From an uncultured Flavobacteriaceae bacterium (GTDB taxonomy: Bacteria; Bacteroidota; Bacteroidia; Flavobacteriales; Flavobacteriaceae): DNA of 64,000 nt. Positions 9,467-18,390 of this stretch are shown piece after piece. The notes under the pieces were generated by a model. That model was not told where the DNA came from. It did no database searches and saw only the letters and a list, made by a program, of their open reading frames with translations. Position 1 is the first letter of the stretch. Each line of letters begins with the position of its first letter. The stretch is taken from assembly GCA_937944485.1 (NCBI GenBank), contig CALDYU010000002.1:242483-306482 (forward strand), in the 5' to 3' direction. The position numbers were made by a program, and so were the translations under genes.

Positions 9467-12262
9467 ATGGAAGAGAATGAAGAAGACTTAAATGTACCCA
9501 ATGAACATGAAGATTCATCTGAAAATAACCAGTCAGATGATACTTTAGAAAATAGTTTTGAAGGCGCCGCTGAACCAGAGGGAGAACTTTTGGAAGATCC
9601 GATAGAGGAGGAGGAAGATAATGCTTTGACGAAAGTCACAGGCATGTATAAAGATTGGTTCTTAGATTATGCCTCTTATGTTATTCTTGAACGTGCTGTG
9701 CCAGCAATTGAAGATGGTTTCAAACCGGTGCAACGTCGTATAATGCATGCCCTTAAAGAGCTTGATGATGGTCGTTATAATAAAGTGGCAAATGTTGTAG
9801 GTCATACCATGCAGTATCACCCGCATGGTGATGCGAGTATTGCAGATGCCATGGTGCAGATGGGGCAAAAAGACCTATTAATCGACACCCAAGGAAATTG
9901 GGGAAATATTCTTACCGGTGATAGAGCGGCTGCCTCTAGATATATTGAAGCGAGGCTTTCAAAATTTGCCTTAGATGTTGTTTTTAGTCCCAAAATAACA
10001 GAATGGCAGCAGTCTTATGATGGGCGAAAAAAAGAACCGGTAAATCTACCCGTAATGTTTCCTTTACTCTTAGCACAAGGAGCTGAAGGTATTGCTGTCG
10101 GACTTTCTACAAAAGTGCTTCCTCACAATTTCAATGAATTGATAGATGCTTCTATTAAACATTTAAAAGGACAACGTTTTAAATTATTCCCTGATTTTCC
10201 GACCTCAGGTATTATTGATGTGACCAATTACAGTGACGGGGTGCGTGGAGGTAAAGTACGTGTTCGGGCTAAGATAGCACCGCTAAATAAAAACACTCTG
10301 GTAATCAGCGAGATACCATACGGAACTAATACTACTTCTTTAAAAGAATCTATTCTTAAAGCTAACGATAAAGGAAAGATAAAAGTTAAAAAAATAGAGG
10401 ATAATACGGCAGCCGAAGTTGAAATTTTAATTCACCTGCCTTCTGGAATTTCTCCCGATAAGACCATAGATGCTTTATATGCATTTACATCGTGTGAATC
10501 TTCTATATCGCCTTTAGGCTGTATTATTGAAGATAACAAACCTCTATTTATTGGGGTGACTGAGATGTTAAAACGTTCTACCGATGCGACGGTAGAATTA
10601 CTGCGACAAGAATTAGAAATTCAATTAGGAGAGCTAGAAGCACAATGGCATGCCGCTTCTCTAGAGAGAATATTTATTGAGAATCGTATTTATCGTGATA
10701 TTGAAGAAGAAGAAACTTGGGAGGGCGTAATCAAAGCGATTGATAAAGGTTTAAAGCCACATATTAAGCATTTAAAGAAACCAGTCACAGAAATAGATAT
10801 TTTAAGGCTTACAGAAATTAAAATTAAAAAAATATCGAAGTTCGATTTAGATAAAGCACAGCAGCATCTTGATAATCTAGAAGAGAAAATAGCGGAAGTG
10901 CAACATCATTTAGCACATTTAATTGAATATGCTATAGATTACTTCAAGCGTCTGAAAAGCACTTATGGAAAAGGGCGTGAACGTAAATCTGAGATACGTA
11001 TTTTTGATGATATTGAAGCCACTAAAGTGGTAATTCGCAATACAAAACTTTATGTGAATAGAGAAGAAGGTTTTGTGGGTACCTCATTAAGAAAAGATGA
11101 GTACATAACCGATTGCGCGGATATCGACGATGTCATTGTTTTTACCAAAAGCGGGAATATGATGGTAACTAAGGTGGGCTCCAAAACATTTGTAGGCAAG
11201 AATATTATTCACGTTGCTGTTTTTAAAAAGAAGGATAATCGTACCACCTATAACATGATTTATAAAGATGGCAAAGGTGGACCTAGTTATATTAAACGTT
11301 TCAATGTTACCGGTATAACTAGAGATAAACTATATCCTTTAGGTACTGGAAAAGCAAGTACCGATGTATTATATTTCTCGGCAAACGCGAATGGCGAAGC
11401 CGAAGTTATTACCGTACTGCTACGTCAAGTGGGTAGTATTAAGAAACTAAAATGGGATCTTGATTTTTCTGATGTAATTATTAAAGGTCGGGGTTCTAAG
11501 GGCAATTTAGTAACCAAGTATTCGGTAAAAAGAATTGAATTAAAGGAAAAAGGACTTTCTACATTAAAGCCGCGTAAATTATGGTTTGATGAAACCATAC
11601 AACGATTGAATATTGACGAGCGTGGTGAATTTTTAGGAGATTTTACTAGTGAAGACCGATTACTAATTATCAATCAGAAAGGTGTAATTAAAACTGTTAT
11701 TCCTGAATTAACCCTTCGTTTTGATGATGAAATGATTGTATTAGAGAAATGGGAGCCCGAAAAACCCTTGTCCGCTATTTATTGGGAAGGGGAGAAAGAA
11801 CTGTTTTACGTCAAACGTTTTGTAATAGAAAACCCTGATAAGGTTGAATCTATTATTAGTGATCATCCTAAATCGTATTTAGAAAAAGTATTTACTGATT
11901 ATCGACCGATAGCAGAAGTGGTCTTTGCTAAAAAGCGCGGACATGATCGTCAGCAAAACTTAGAATTAAACCTAGAAGAATTTATTTCTGTGAAAGGTAT
12001 TTCAGCAATGGGCAATCAACTTACCAAAGATAAAGTACTTGAGATCAATACTATGGAGTCACTGCCTTACGAAAAACCAGAACCAATAGAAGCTAAGGAA
12101 ATAGAAGTAGTCGATGAAGAAAGTGTAGGTTCGATAGAAAAGCAAGAAGTATCAACTTCAAAAGAAAAATCAATAAGACCTTCCGCTGAATCCGATAAAG
12201 CTGAAAATCAACCTAATTCTGAAAACGACGATGGAGAAGAAGGACAAACAACTTTGTTCTAA
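9467..12262 (+). CDS. parC: DNA topoisomerase IV subunit A
   Basis: 931 residues. The breakage-reunion domain begins near residue 56 (MYKDWFLDYASYVILERAVP). VQRRIMHAL and HPHGDASIADAMVQMGQ precede the catalytic tyrosine Y159 in AASRYIEARL. A coiled-coil tower is near 430-500 and a C-terminal propeller-like domain with degenerate repeats spans about 540-840. It cleaves and rejoins DNA with ParE to unlink daughter chromosomes. About 50 acidic N-terminal residues precede the core and the C-terminal 70 residues are also highly acidic, ending in QTTLF. It is co-transcribed with parE and probably mscL, whose start lies two bases past the stop. Confidence 0.95.
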   Translation: MEENEEDLNVPNEHEDSSENNQSDDTLENSFEGAAEPEGELLEDPIEEEEDNALTKVTGMYKDWFLDYASYVILERAVPAIEDGFKPVQRRIMHALKELDDGRYNKVANVVGHTMQYHPHGDASIADAMVQMGQKDLLIDTQGNWGNILTGDRAAASRYIEARLSKFALDVVFSPKITEWQQSYDGRKKEPVNLPVMFPLLLAQGAEGIAVGLSTKVLPHNFNELIDASIKHLKGQRFKLFPDFPTSGIIDVTNYSDGVRGGKVRVRAKIAPLNKNTLVISEIPYGTNTTSLKESILKANDKGKIKVKKIEDNTAAEVEILIHLPSGISPDKTIDALYAFTSCESSISPLGCIIEDNKPLFIGVTEMLKRSTDATVELLRQELEIQLGELEAQWHAASLERIFIENRIYRDIEEEETWEGVIKAIDKGLKPHIKHLKKPVTEIDILRLTEIKIKKISKFDLDKAQQHLDNLEEKIAEVQHHLAHLIEYAIDYFKRLKSTYGKGRERKSEIRIFDDIEATKVVIRNTKLYVNREEGFVGTSLRKDEYITDCADIDDVIVFTKSGNMMVTKVGSKTFVGKNIIHVAVFKKKDNRTTYNMIYKDGKGGPSYIKRFNVTGITRDKLYPLGTGKASTDVLYFSANANGEAEVITVLLRQVGSIKKLKWDLDFSDVIIKGRGSKGNLVTKYSVKRIELKEKGLSTLKPRKLWFDETIQRLNIDERGEFLGDFTSEDRLLIINQKGVIKTVIPELTLRFDDEMIVLEKWEPEKPLSAIYWEGEKELFYVKRFVIENPDKVESIISDHPKSYLEKVFTDYRPIAEVVFAKKRGHDRQQNLELNLEEFISVKGISAMGNQLTKDKVLEINTMESLPYEKPEPIEAKEIEVVDEESVGSIEKQEVSTSKEKSIRPSAESDKAENQPNSENDDGEEGQTTLF

Positions 12263-12264
12263 GC

Positions 12265-12696
12265 ATGCGTAAATTTATCTCTGAATTTAAAAATTTTGCG
12301 GTTAAAGGTAATATGGTTGATATGGCAATAGGTATTATTATTGGTGCCTCTTTCAACGCTGTTGTAAATACCTTGGTAAAAAAAATAATAATGCCCCCAT
12401 TGTCATTGCTTACGGGTGGTTTGGAATTTACTAATCTTAAATTTGTATTACAAGAAGGTAGTGATACTGTTGAAGAAGTAGCTATAGCCTATGGTGATCT
12501 CGTTGATGTCCTCTTTGATTTTTTAATCATCGCTTTAACTATTTTTTTAGTGGTAAAAGGAATGAATAAGTTCAGAAATGAAGCCGAAGATGTGACTAAT
12601 AAAAAAGTGGAAACCCCAAAAAATATAGCACTGTTGTCTAAAATTGAACAGCTACTTGAAGAGCAAAATGCCCTTTTACGAAAGCAACAAGAATGA
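12265..12696 (+). CDS. mscL: Large-conductance mechanosensitive channel
   Basis: 143 residues. The N-terminal amphipathic helix and first membrane helix read FKNFAVKGNMVDMAIGIIIGASFNAVV, and the LKFVLQEG periplasmic loop, second membrane helix and C-terminal coiled helix follow in the expected order. MscL pentamers open under membrane tension and release solutes during hypo-osmotic shock. The start codon follows the parC stop by two bases, implying translation from the parE-parC transcript. Confidence 0.95.
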   Translation: MRKFISEFKNFAVKGNMVDMAIGIIIGASFNAVVNTLVKKIIMPPLSLLTGGLEFTNLKFVLQEGSDTVEEVAIAYGDLVDVLFDFLIIALTIFLVVKGMNKFRNEAEDVTNKKVETPKNIALLSKIEQLLEEQNALLRKQQE

Positions 12697-12806
12697 TATT
12701 CTGTTCAACGAATAAAGGTCATACAATAATACTTTATGCGAAAAGCTTTAACAAGTTGTTTGATGGAAATGATAATACTTATATTTAGCAAAATTTAATA
12801 GTTTAC

Positions 12807-13772
12807 ATGGATTTAACAAACCCCCTGATTTACGGAGTCCCCGCTTTTATCGCCTTTATTTTATTGGAAATCACCTATAGTCATACCCATGGCGATGAAG
12901 ATTTGTATGTTTGGAAAGATCTATTAGCAAGTGGAGCGATGGGTATTGGCTCTGCAATCCTTGGGCCACTTATTAAAGTAACCGTCTTAATTGTTGTTTT
13001 TAATTTTACATACGAGCTTTTTAATCCTGTAGTAGATGTTGTTACTGGTACGCGAAGAAACATTATGGGCTACCAATCTTTTGGGTATGAATGGTATATT
13101 TTTGTATTATGTCAGCTTGCTGATGATTTTACGTATTATTGGTTTCACAGAGCCAATCATGAAATACGCATTTTATGGGCAGCGCATATTGTACATCATT
13201 CTTCTGATCATTTTAATTTAGGAACCGCTATTAGAAACGGTTGGTTTACACTGTTATATAAGCCTTTCTTTTATATGTGGATGCCCGCCATAGGCTTTCC
13301 GGTAGAGGTTGTAATTTTCGCTTTGGCAATTGAATCGTTTTGGCAATTTCAATTACATTCTAAATACGTACCAAAAATGGGGTGGATTGAGAAAATTTTC
13401 AATACGCATACCATGCATCAAGTACATCATTCACAGAATGTAGAGTATTTAGATAAAAACCATGGAGGCTTTTTAAATATTTTTGACAAGCTATTTGGTA
13501 CATGGAAAGAATTAGATGATGATGTAGATGTGAAATTTGGTGTTATTCATGCACCGCAATCATATAACCCTATAGTCATACTTACTCATGAGTTTAAGGA
13601 CATATGGAATGACATGAAAAAGTCCCCCAAAATAGGGCATAAACTTATGTATGTATTTGGCCCACCGGGTTGGAGTCATGATGGCAGCACCATGACCGTT
13701 AAGCAGCAGCAACGATTATTCAAAAAACAACAAGCGGAAAATCCGCAAGCAGTTTTTAGTAGGCCGAATTAA
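12807..13772 (+). CDS. Sterol desaturase / fatty acid hydroxylase family membrane protein
   Basis: 321 residues with about four membrane helices. The di-iron histidine clusters are visible: HRANHE, HIVHHSSDHFN, and HTMHQVHHSQN further on. Family members oxidise lipids such as sterols, carotenoids, fatty acids or ornithine lipids; the substrate here cannot be told. The C-terminal 60 residues are hydrophilic and contain GPPGWSHDG, seen in many Bacteroidota homologues. It is convergent with the lipoprotein gene at 13780, only 7 bp away, with no obvious terminator between. Confidence 0.88.
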   Translation: MDLTNPLIYGVPAFIAFILLEITYSHTHGDEDLYVWKDLLASGAMGIGSAILGPLIKVTVLIVVFNFTYELFNPVVDVVTGTRRNIMGYQSFGYEWYIFVLCQLADDFTYYWFHRANHEIRILWAAHIVHHSSDHFNLGTAIRNGWFTLLYKPFFYMWMPAIGFPVEVVIFALAIESFWQFQLHSKYVPKMGWIEKIFNTHTMHQVHHSQNVEYLDKNHGGFLNIFDKLFGTWKELDDDVDVKFGVIHAPQSYNPIVILTHEFKDIWNDMKKSPKIGHKLMYVFGPPGWSHDGSTMTVKQQQRLFKKQQAENPQAVFSRPN

Positions 13773-13779
13773 TATAAGT

Positions 13780-14196
13780 TTAAAGCTTTTTGTATCTCGA
13801 CGCACAAGGTTCTATACAACCATTATAAATTGTTAACCTGCCGTTTTCTTCTAACTCAAAAGGTGCTTTAGCGCACCATTCTGAACTTAGCTCAGAAACA
13901 TCGTCATTGTGAATAAAAGTACCTTTTGACCCATCAGATAATATTATAGAATTGTCACACATTTCTCCATTAGACGTGACAGTGCCATCTGATTTGAAAG
14001 TAATGGTCTTCTCGCTATTGACCGATCTAAAAGTACCACTTCCGTCACCTGGGTCTGATAATACTTCAACTAATTGAAAAGTGCCTATTAAACCCGGACT
14101 ACTATTGCCAGTAAGATTGGAAGATTCATTTTTAGAATCAGTTTCACAAGAATATGAGAGAACAACTAATAAAACGAAGTAAGCAATATTTTTCAT
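13780..14196 (-). CDS. Lipocalin-like lipoprotein
   Basis: 138 residues. A lipoprotein signal (Met-Lys start, hydrophobic core, Leu-Ser-Tyr-Ser-Cys lipobox at about Cys17) is followed by a Ser/Asn-rich linker. A small beta-rich domain follows with GTFQLVEVL at its start and ITFKSDGTVTSNG in the middle, the pattern of lipocalin-like lipoproteins in Bacteroidota. Four cysteines in the mature part could form disulphides. Likely an outer-membrane lipoprotein; ligand unknown. Confidence 0.75.
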   Translation of the reverse strand: MKNIAYFVLLVVLSYSCETDSKNESSNLTGNSSPGLIGTFQLVEVLSDPGDGSGTFRSVNSEKTITFKSDGTVTSNGEMCDNSIILSDGSKGTFIHNDDVSELSSEWCAKAPFELEENGRLTIYNGCIEPCASRYKKL

Positions 14197-14246
14197 GACA
14201 GCAGAGCTTTATACTAAAGATAGGGGCTATATATAAAGGTTGCTTT

Positions 14247-14285
14247 ACAGAGATGTTAAAAAAAAAGCATTTTAACATTCTCTGT
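14247..14285. repeat. 15-bp inverted repeat between terC and lipoprotein gene
   Basis: Arms at 14247-14261 (ACAGAGATGTTAAAA) and 14270-14285 pair completely apart from one extra T in the right arm. It lies about 100 bp after the terC stop and 50 bp before the lipoprotein start. It may terminate terC transcription, though the T-run is in the loop rather than after the stem, or act as a protein-binding palindrome. Confidence 0.55.
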
Positions 14286-14386
14286 CTTAAGATTAAAAAC
14301 TAGGGCTATCAATGAAGTCTAAGAAACCGACCTTCAGCGTTTGAGGATATTTCTGTTATACAAGTACTAGCATACAACTATAAAAC

Positions 14387-15187
14387 TTACTTGGAAGTAC
14401 TTTTTCTATTCTTTGACATCCGCATATCGAAAAATTCAACTAATAAAGAAAAAGCAATAGCGAAATAAAGGTACCCTTTAGGAATTGAACCTACTTCTTG
14501 ATCAAAGACTACTAAATGTCCTATATGAGCAGCTTCAGCAATGAGCATAAAACCAATAAGAATTAAAAAAGAAAGACCTAAAATTTGAATAGAAGGGTGT
14601 CGATTTACAAAATCACCAACGGGGTTTGCAAATAACATCATAATCACCACTGATATTACAACGGCAACTATCATCAAAATTAAGGCATCGTTAGGATTTG
14701 CCGAAATTCCATTAGTCATGCCAATTGCTGTTAGAATCGAATCAAAAGAGAAAACCAAATTGATGACCGTAATTTGGAGAATGGCTTTTGTCAAGGTATT
14801 TCCCCGAGCATTCGTAACTTCACGCTCATCATGCCCGCGATCTTCAATTTTTTCATGAATTTCTTTGGTGCTTTTGTAAAGTAAAAAGAGTCCCCCAGCA
14901 AACAAAATAAGGGCTTGCCAGCTTAAGCCCCCAGCAATCCACCCTTTATCAAAAACCCAAAATGGTTTGCTAGCCGCTGTGAGCCATGTTATGCCGAATA
15001 ACAGAACAATACGCATGACCATTGCTAAAATCAGTCCGATATTGGTGGCTTTCTTTCGCTGACTAGTTTCTAACTTGCCCGCAGCGATCGAAATAAAAAT
15101 AATATTATCAATACCCAATATAATTTCTAAAAAAGTAAGGGTAATTAGAGCGATCCATGCATCAGGACTAGCGAAAATTTCAAACAT
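14387..15187 (-). CDS. TerC family integral membrane protein
   Basis: 266 residues with about seven membrane helices. The acidic intramembrane motifs of the family are present: LEIILGIDNIIFISI near the N-terminus and VFSFDSILTAIGMT in the middle. TerC-family proteins are associated with metal (often manganese) export and with tellurite resistance. No other ter genes are present, so a metal-homeostasis role is more likely than tellurite resistance. It lies 10 bp downstream of a small lipoprotein gene on the same strand. Confidence 0.9.
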   Translation of the reverse strand: MFEIFASPDAWIALITLTFLEIILGIDNIIFISIAAGKLETSQRKKATNIGLILAMVMRIVLLFGITWLTAASKPFWVFDKGWIAGGLSWQALILFAGGLFLLYKSTKEIHEKIEDRGHDEREVTNARGNTLTKAILQITVINLVFSFDSILTAIGMTNGISANPNDALILMIVAVVISVVIMMLFANPVGDFVNRHPSIQILGLSFLILIGFMLIAEAAHIGHLVVFDQEVGSIPKGYLYFAIAFSLLVEFFDMRMSKNRKSTSK

Positions 15188-15197
15188 AATTGGGTCT

Positions 15198-15557
15198 TTA
15201 GTTGGTTCTTATGGCTGTACCTTGTAATTTTTTGGCTTCACCTACATAGCCATATTCAAAAGTATACGAATTTTCGGTTGTAGACAAAATCTTCATATGC
15301 ACCGATGCTTTGGTCTTTACATCTTGTAAAACAAATTCACAATCATTTATCCATTTTACGGTAGCGCTATCAATTTTATGATCATAATATTCAACACTAA
15401 AATCCGCACCTCTTGTAAACGTGCCTTCTTTTTCTTCCCCTTCTGCAACATAGGTGAAATTGAATTCTCCTGTTTTATAATCTTTACAATCACGCTCTGG
15501 TTGATAACAAGAAACAAAAAACATTAGGCAACAGAAAAAATAGATCCCTTTTTTCAT
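15198..15557 (-). CDS. Small lipoprotein of unknown function
   Basis: 119 residues from the ATG at 15557. The frame is open further upstream, but only this start gives a clean signal peptide with a Val-Ser-Cys lipobox at about Cys17. The mature part begins YQPERDCKDYKTGEFNFTY and has alternating beta-strand-like segments; a second cysteine pair is present. It is conserved-looking but I recognise no function. It is probably co-transcribed with terC. Confidence 0.7.
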   Translation of the reverse strand: MKKGIYFFCCLMFFVSCYQPERDCKDYKTGEFNFTYVAEGEEKEGTFTRGADFSVEYYDHKIDSATVKWINDCEFVLQDVKTKASVHMKILSTTENSYTFEYGYVGEAKKLQGTAIRTN

Positions 15558-15679
15558 AGACCCACAAAGTAAGAAAATATGGGTCTTGAAGCAATAAAAT
15601 TTAACGTTTAAAATTCCCTTGTTACAAATCAATTTTAAATTTAAAGGATTCTATTTTTGTAGGTATATTTAGGCTCATT

Positions 15680-16783
15680 ATGATTTCACAAAAGAAGTAT
15701 TTAGAGTATAAAGACAAACGAGTATCTGGAAGGTATGTTAACAATACCCATATAGCACCTTTTCTAAATGATATTCGTAATGCAGCCATTGTTTTGTCTG
15801 TAGGTGAGTCCGTTGAAAAGCGTGACATTTATAGTATCACTTTAGGCAGAGGCAACATTAAGCTTCTTTTCTGGTCTCAAATGCATGGTAACGAAGCTAC
15901 AACAACGAAAGCCTTGCTTGATTTTATTCATTTTCTTAACGGCGGCTCAGAACTAGCAGATACTATTTTGTCAAATTGTACTTTAAAAATGCTGCCGATA
16001 TTGAATCCTGATGGAGCGGCAGCTTATACACGAGTTAATGCAAATGGTGTTGATTTAAATAGAGATGCTCAAGAATTATCGCAACCCGAAAGTCGTGTGC
16101 TTCGTGCATTATACGATTCCTTTCAACCTGACTTTTGCTTTAATCTACATGATCAACGCACCATATATAATGTAGGACATACCAATACCCCAGCTACACT
16201 ATCTTTTTTAGCACCTGCTCAAGATAGTGAGCGATCAATATCTCCTTCTAGAAAAAAAAGCATGCAATTAATTGTCGCAATAAATAAAGTGCTTCAACAG
16301 ATAATTCCCAGACATATAGCCTGTTACGATGACACCTTCAACGCAAATTGTGTTGGCGATACATTTCAAATGCTACAAACGCCAACATTGCTTTTTGAAG
16401 CAGGTCACTACCCGAATGATTATGAAAGAGAACAAACACGAATGCATGTTTTTCAGGCCTTATTAGCAGCAGCGGCGTGCCTAGCAACAAATGAATTGGA
16501 GCTTCACAGCAGTGAAGATTATGCATTAATTCCTGAGAATCAAAAGCTATTTTTTGATATTATTATTAAGAATGCAAATCTTCTCCATAAGAAATATACT
16601 AAGGACTTGGGGATACTATTTGTAGAACGTTTGGTAAATAAAAATATCACTTTTGATATTCATATTGCAAAGAATGGTGATGTCTCGAATTATTTTGCCC
16701 ACCAAACGTACAATTGTCACAATATCAAAGACGTTGATCAACTGAAACGACTTGGGTATTGGAAGACACTAAGTGATAATTAA
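15680..16783 (+). CDS. M14-type zinc carboxypeptidase-like protein
   Basis: 367 residues, no signal peptide. The zinc-binding HxxE motif is in SQMHGNEATTTKALLDF, the NPDGAAAYTRVNANGVDLNRD signature is typical of M14 peptidases, and NLHDQRT supplies the third zinc ligand. A glutamate in LFEAGHYPNDYERE could be catalytic. It hydrolyses peptide or amide bonds, probably in the cytoplasm; the substrate is unknown, and succinylglutamate-desuccinylase-like chemistry is an alternative. It is followed by an Lrp/AsnC regulator on the same strand with its own promoter. Confidence 0.85.
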   Translation: MISQKKYLEYKDKRVSGRYVNNTHIAPFLNDIRNAAIVLSVGESVEKRDIYSITLGRGNIKLLFWSQMHGNEATTTKALLDFIHFLNGGSELADTILSNCTLKMLPILNPDGAAAYTRVNANGVDLNRDAQELSQPESRVLRALYDSFQPDFCFNLHDQRTIYNVGHTNTPATLSFLAPAQDSERSISPSRKKSMQLIVAINKVLQQIIPRHIACYDDTFNANCVGDTFQMLQTPTLLFEAGHYPNDYEREQTRMHVFQALLAAAACLATNELELHSSEDYALIPENQKLFFDIIIKNANLLHKKYTKDLGILFVERLVNKNITFDIHIAKNGDVSNYFAHQTYNCHNIKDVDQLKRLGYWKTLSDN

Positions 16784-16868
16784 TTGAATAATTTCTTTGT
16801 TTTTTAATATTTCATTACATTTTTGTTAAAAAAAATCAAGAAACGATGCATTTTATGTTAGTATTAAT

Positions 16869-16876
16869 TATTTTTG
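16869..16876 (+). promoter_or_regulatory. Candidate promoter -7 box for the Lrp/AsnC gene
   Basis: TATTTTTG matches TAnnTTTG exactly, 18 bp before the start codon of the regulator. The region upstream is strongly A/T-rich with no clear TTG partner. Confidence 0.45.
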
Positions 16877-16893
16877 AGGCTTAATTTTTAACT

Positions 16894-17373
16894 ATGGCTA
16901 AGGTAAAACTTGATGAAATAGATCACCAAATTCTAGACATGTTGATTGACAACACTAGAACTCCCTTTACAGATATTGCAAAAAAGTTGCTTATATCTGC
17001 GGGCACGGTACATGTACGCGTAAAGAAAATGGAGGAAGCAGGAATTATTAGAGGTTCTTCTTTAACCTTAGACTATATAAAATTAGGCTATTCGTTTATT
17101 GCCTATGTCGGCATATTTCTAGAAAAAACACATCAGACGAAATTTGTTTTAGAACGTTTAGAGCAAATTCCTAATGTTACAGTGGCGCATATAACCACGG
17201 GAAAATTTAATATCTTCTGTAAGATTAGAGCGAAAGATACTAATCATGCAAAAAATATTATTTTTAAAATTGATGATATTGATGGTATTAGCCGTACGGA
17301 AACAATGATTTCTCTTGAAGAAAGTATCAACGATAAAAAACGATTGATGCACCGTATATTTAATGAACTTTAA
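16894..17373 (+). CDS. Lrp/AsnC family transcriptional regulator
   Basis: 159 residues. An N-terminal helix-turn-helix (about residues 6-55, DQILDMLIDNTRTPFTDIAKKL..SAGTVHVRVKKME) is followed by a RAM ligand-binding domain (about 65-145, beginning LGYSFIAYVGIFL). Such proteins sense amino acids or related metabolites and regulate transport or metabolism genes. No obvious target operon is adjacent, so the effector is unknown. A strong terminator follows 26 bp after the stop. Confidence 0.93.
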   Translation: MAKVKLDEIDHQILDMLIDNTRTPFTDIAKKLLISAGTVHVRVKKMEEAGIIRGSSLTLDYIKLGYSFIAYVGIFLEKTHQTKFVLERLEQIPNVTVAHITTGKFNIFCKIRAKDTNHAKNIIFKIDDIDGISRTETMISLEESINDKKRLMHRIFNEL

Positions 17374-17398
17374 ATAATTTTAGGCGTCGTAAAACAAC

Positions 17399-17430
17399 AA
17401 TCCCTTGTAATTTTACTAGGGATTTTTTTA
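17399..17430 (+). terminator. Intrinsic terminator after the Lrp/AsnC gene
   Basis: AATCCCT pairs with AGGGATT (17418-17424), an inner GTA/TAC extends the stem past a T-T mismatch, and a seven-T run follows. It separates the regulator from the DinB gene starting at 17439. Confidence 0.85.
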
Positions 17431-17438
17431 TATATACT

Positions 17439-17960
17439 ATGAAAGCAGCAACATTATTAGAAGGAGATTACAATCCTTACTATAAAACCTATATTGAAAA
17501 AGTTGGAGATGTTGCATTGTTAGATGCATTAAAAAAACAATGTGATAATTTTCCGAAATTCATGGCGAGTATTCCAAAGGAAAAACTGACGTATGCTTAC
17601 GCCGAAAATAAATGGACCATTTTAGAAGCATTACAGCATATCATTGATACCGAACGTATTTTTCAATACAGGGCCTTGCGCTTTTCAAGAAATGATAAAA
17701 CACCATTACCAGGTTTTGATCAAGACTTCTACGTACCTGAATCAATGGCCAATAAGAAGAGTATTGCTTTAATGATAGCAGAATATAAATCAGTGCGAGA
17801 AGCAACGATACATTTATTCACCCATTTCGATGAGAGAATATTAAAACGGGTAGGTATGGCAAGTGACTCGCCTATGAGTGTTGGGGCACTAGGTTTTATT
17901 ATTTGTGGACATCAAAGACACCACAGAGATATTATTCGTGAGCGTTATTTAGAAGCTTAG
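17439..17960 (+). CDS. DinB family protein
   Basis: 173 residues of a four-helix DinB/YfiT fold. The three metal-binding histidines are recognisable: one in ALQHIIDTERIF and two in GHQRHHRDIIRERY near the C-terminus. DinB-like proteins act as metal-dependent thiol transferases or are of unknown function. Its last codons overlap by 4 bp the end of the convergent gene at 17957. Confidence 0.88.
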   Translation: MKAATLLEGDYNPYYKTYIEKVGDVALLDALKKQCDNFPKFMASIPKEKLTYAYAENKWTILEALQHIIDTERIFQYRALRFSRNDKTPLPGFDQDFYVPESMANKKSIALMIAEYKSVREATIHLFTHFDERILKRVGMASDSPMSVGALGFIICGHQRHHRDIIRERYLEA

Positions 17961-18289
17961 TCTTCTTGATTCTCGCTATCGTCTTGCTCAGCTTGAAAAT
18001 CTTTTTCTGCTTTTTCAGCATCTACTTCTTCAAGTATTTGTGCTGGTTTTGCAATTAGTTCTTTTTCGATAGTATCATCGAAATTTGCAATAAAATCGGA
18101 AAGACTTTTGCTAATTTTTACAAGATAAAGCGTGTCTGGAGTTTGAAGTTCAACAGCTTCGATATACTCGCCATGAGCATTTCTAAAAGTAATGATATCA
18201 TCATCTCCATATCCGTCAGGATAGGATTCAATTAAAAAAGCTGCTAATTCATGGTCTAATTTTTTGTAATCTACAAGTTTGCGTAGCAT
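17957..18289 (-). CDS. Hypothetical acidic protein
   Basis: 110 residues, no signal peptide or membrane segment. The first 60 residues contain alternating hydrophobic and polar positions, and the last 35 are a Glu/Asp/Gln-rich tail that is probably disordered. I recognise no family. It lies about 100 bp downstream of aroB on the same strand and overlaps the convergent dinB-like gene by 4 bp. Confidence 0.7.
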   Translation of the reverse strand: MLRKLVDYKKLDHELAAFLIESYPDGYGDDDIITFRNAHGEYIEAVELQTPDTLYLVKISKSLSDFIANFDDTIEKELIAKPAQILEEVDAEKAEKDFQAEQDDSENQED

Positions 18290-18390
18290 AGTAGGTATGG
18301 TTTAGGTTGTAACAGAATCCTAAACTATGCTTTTTTTAGGCGTAATTTTTTAAAAGAGTTGTCAAACGGTATTTTTAGTATATGAAGCTC

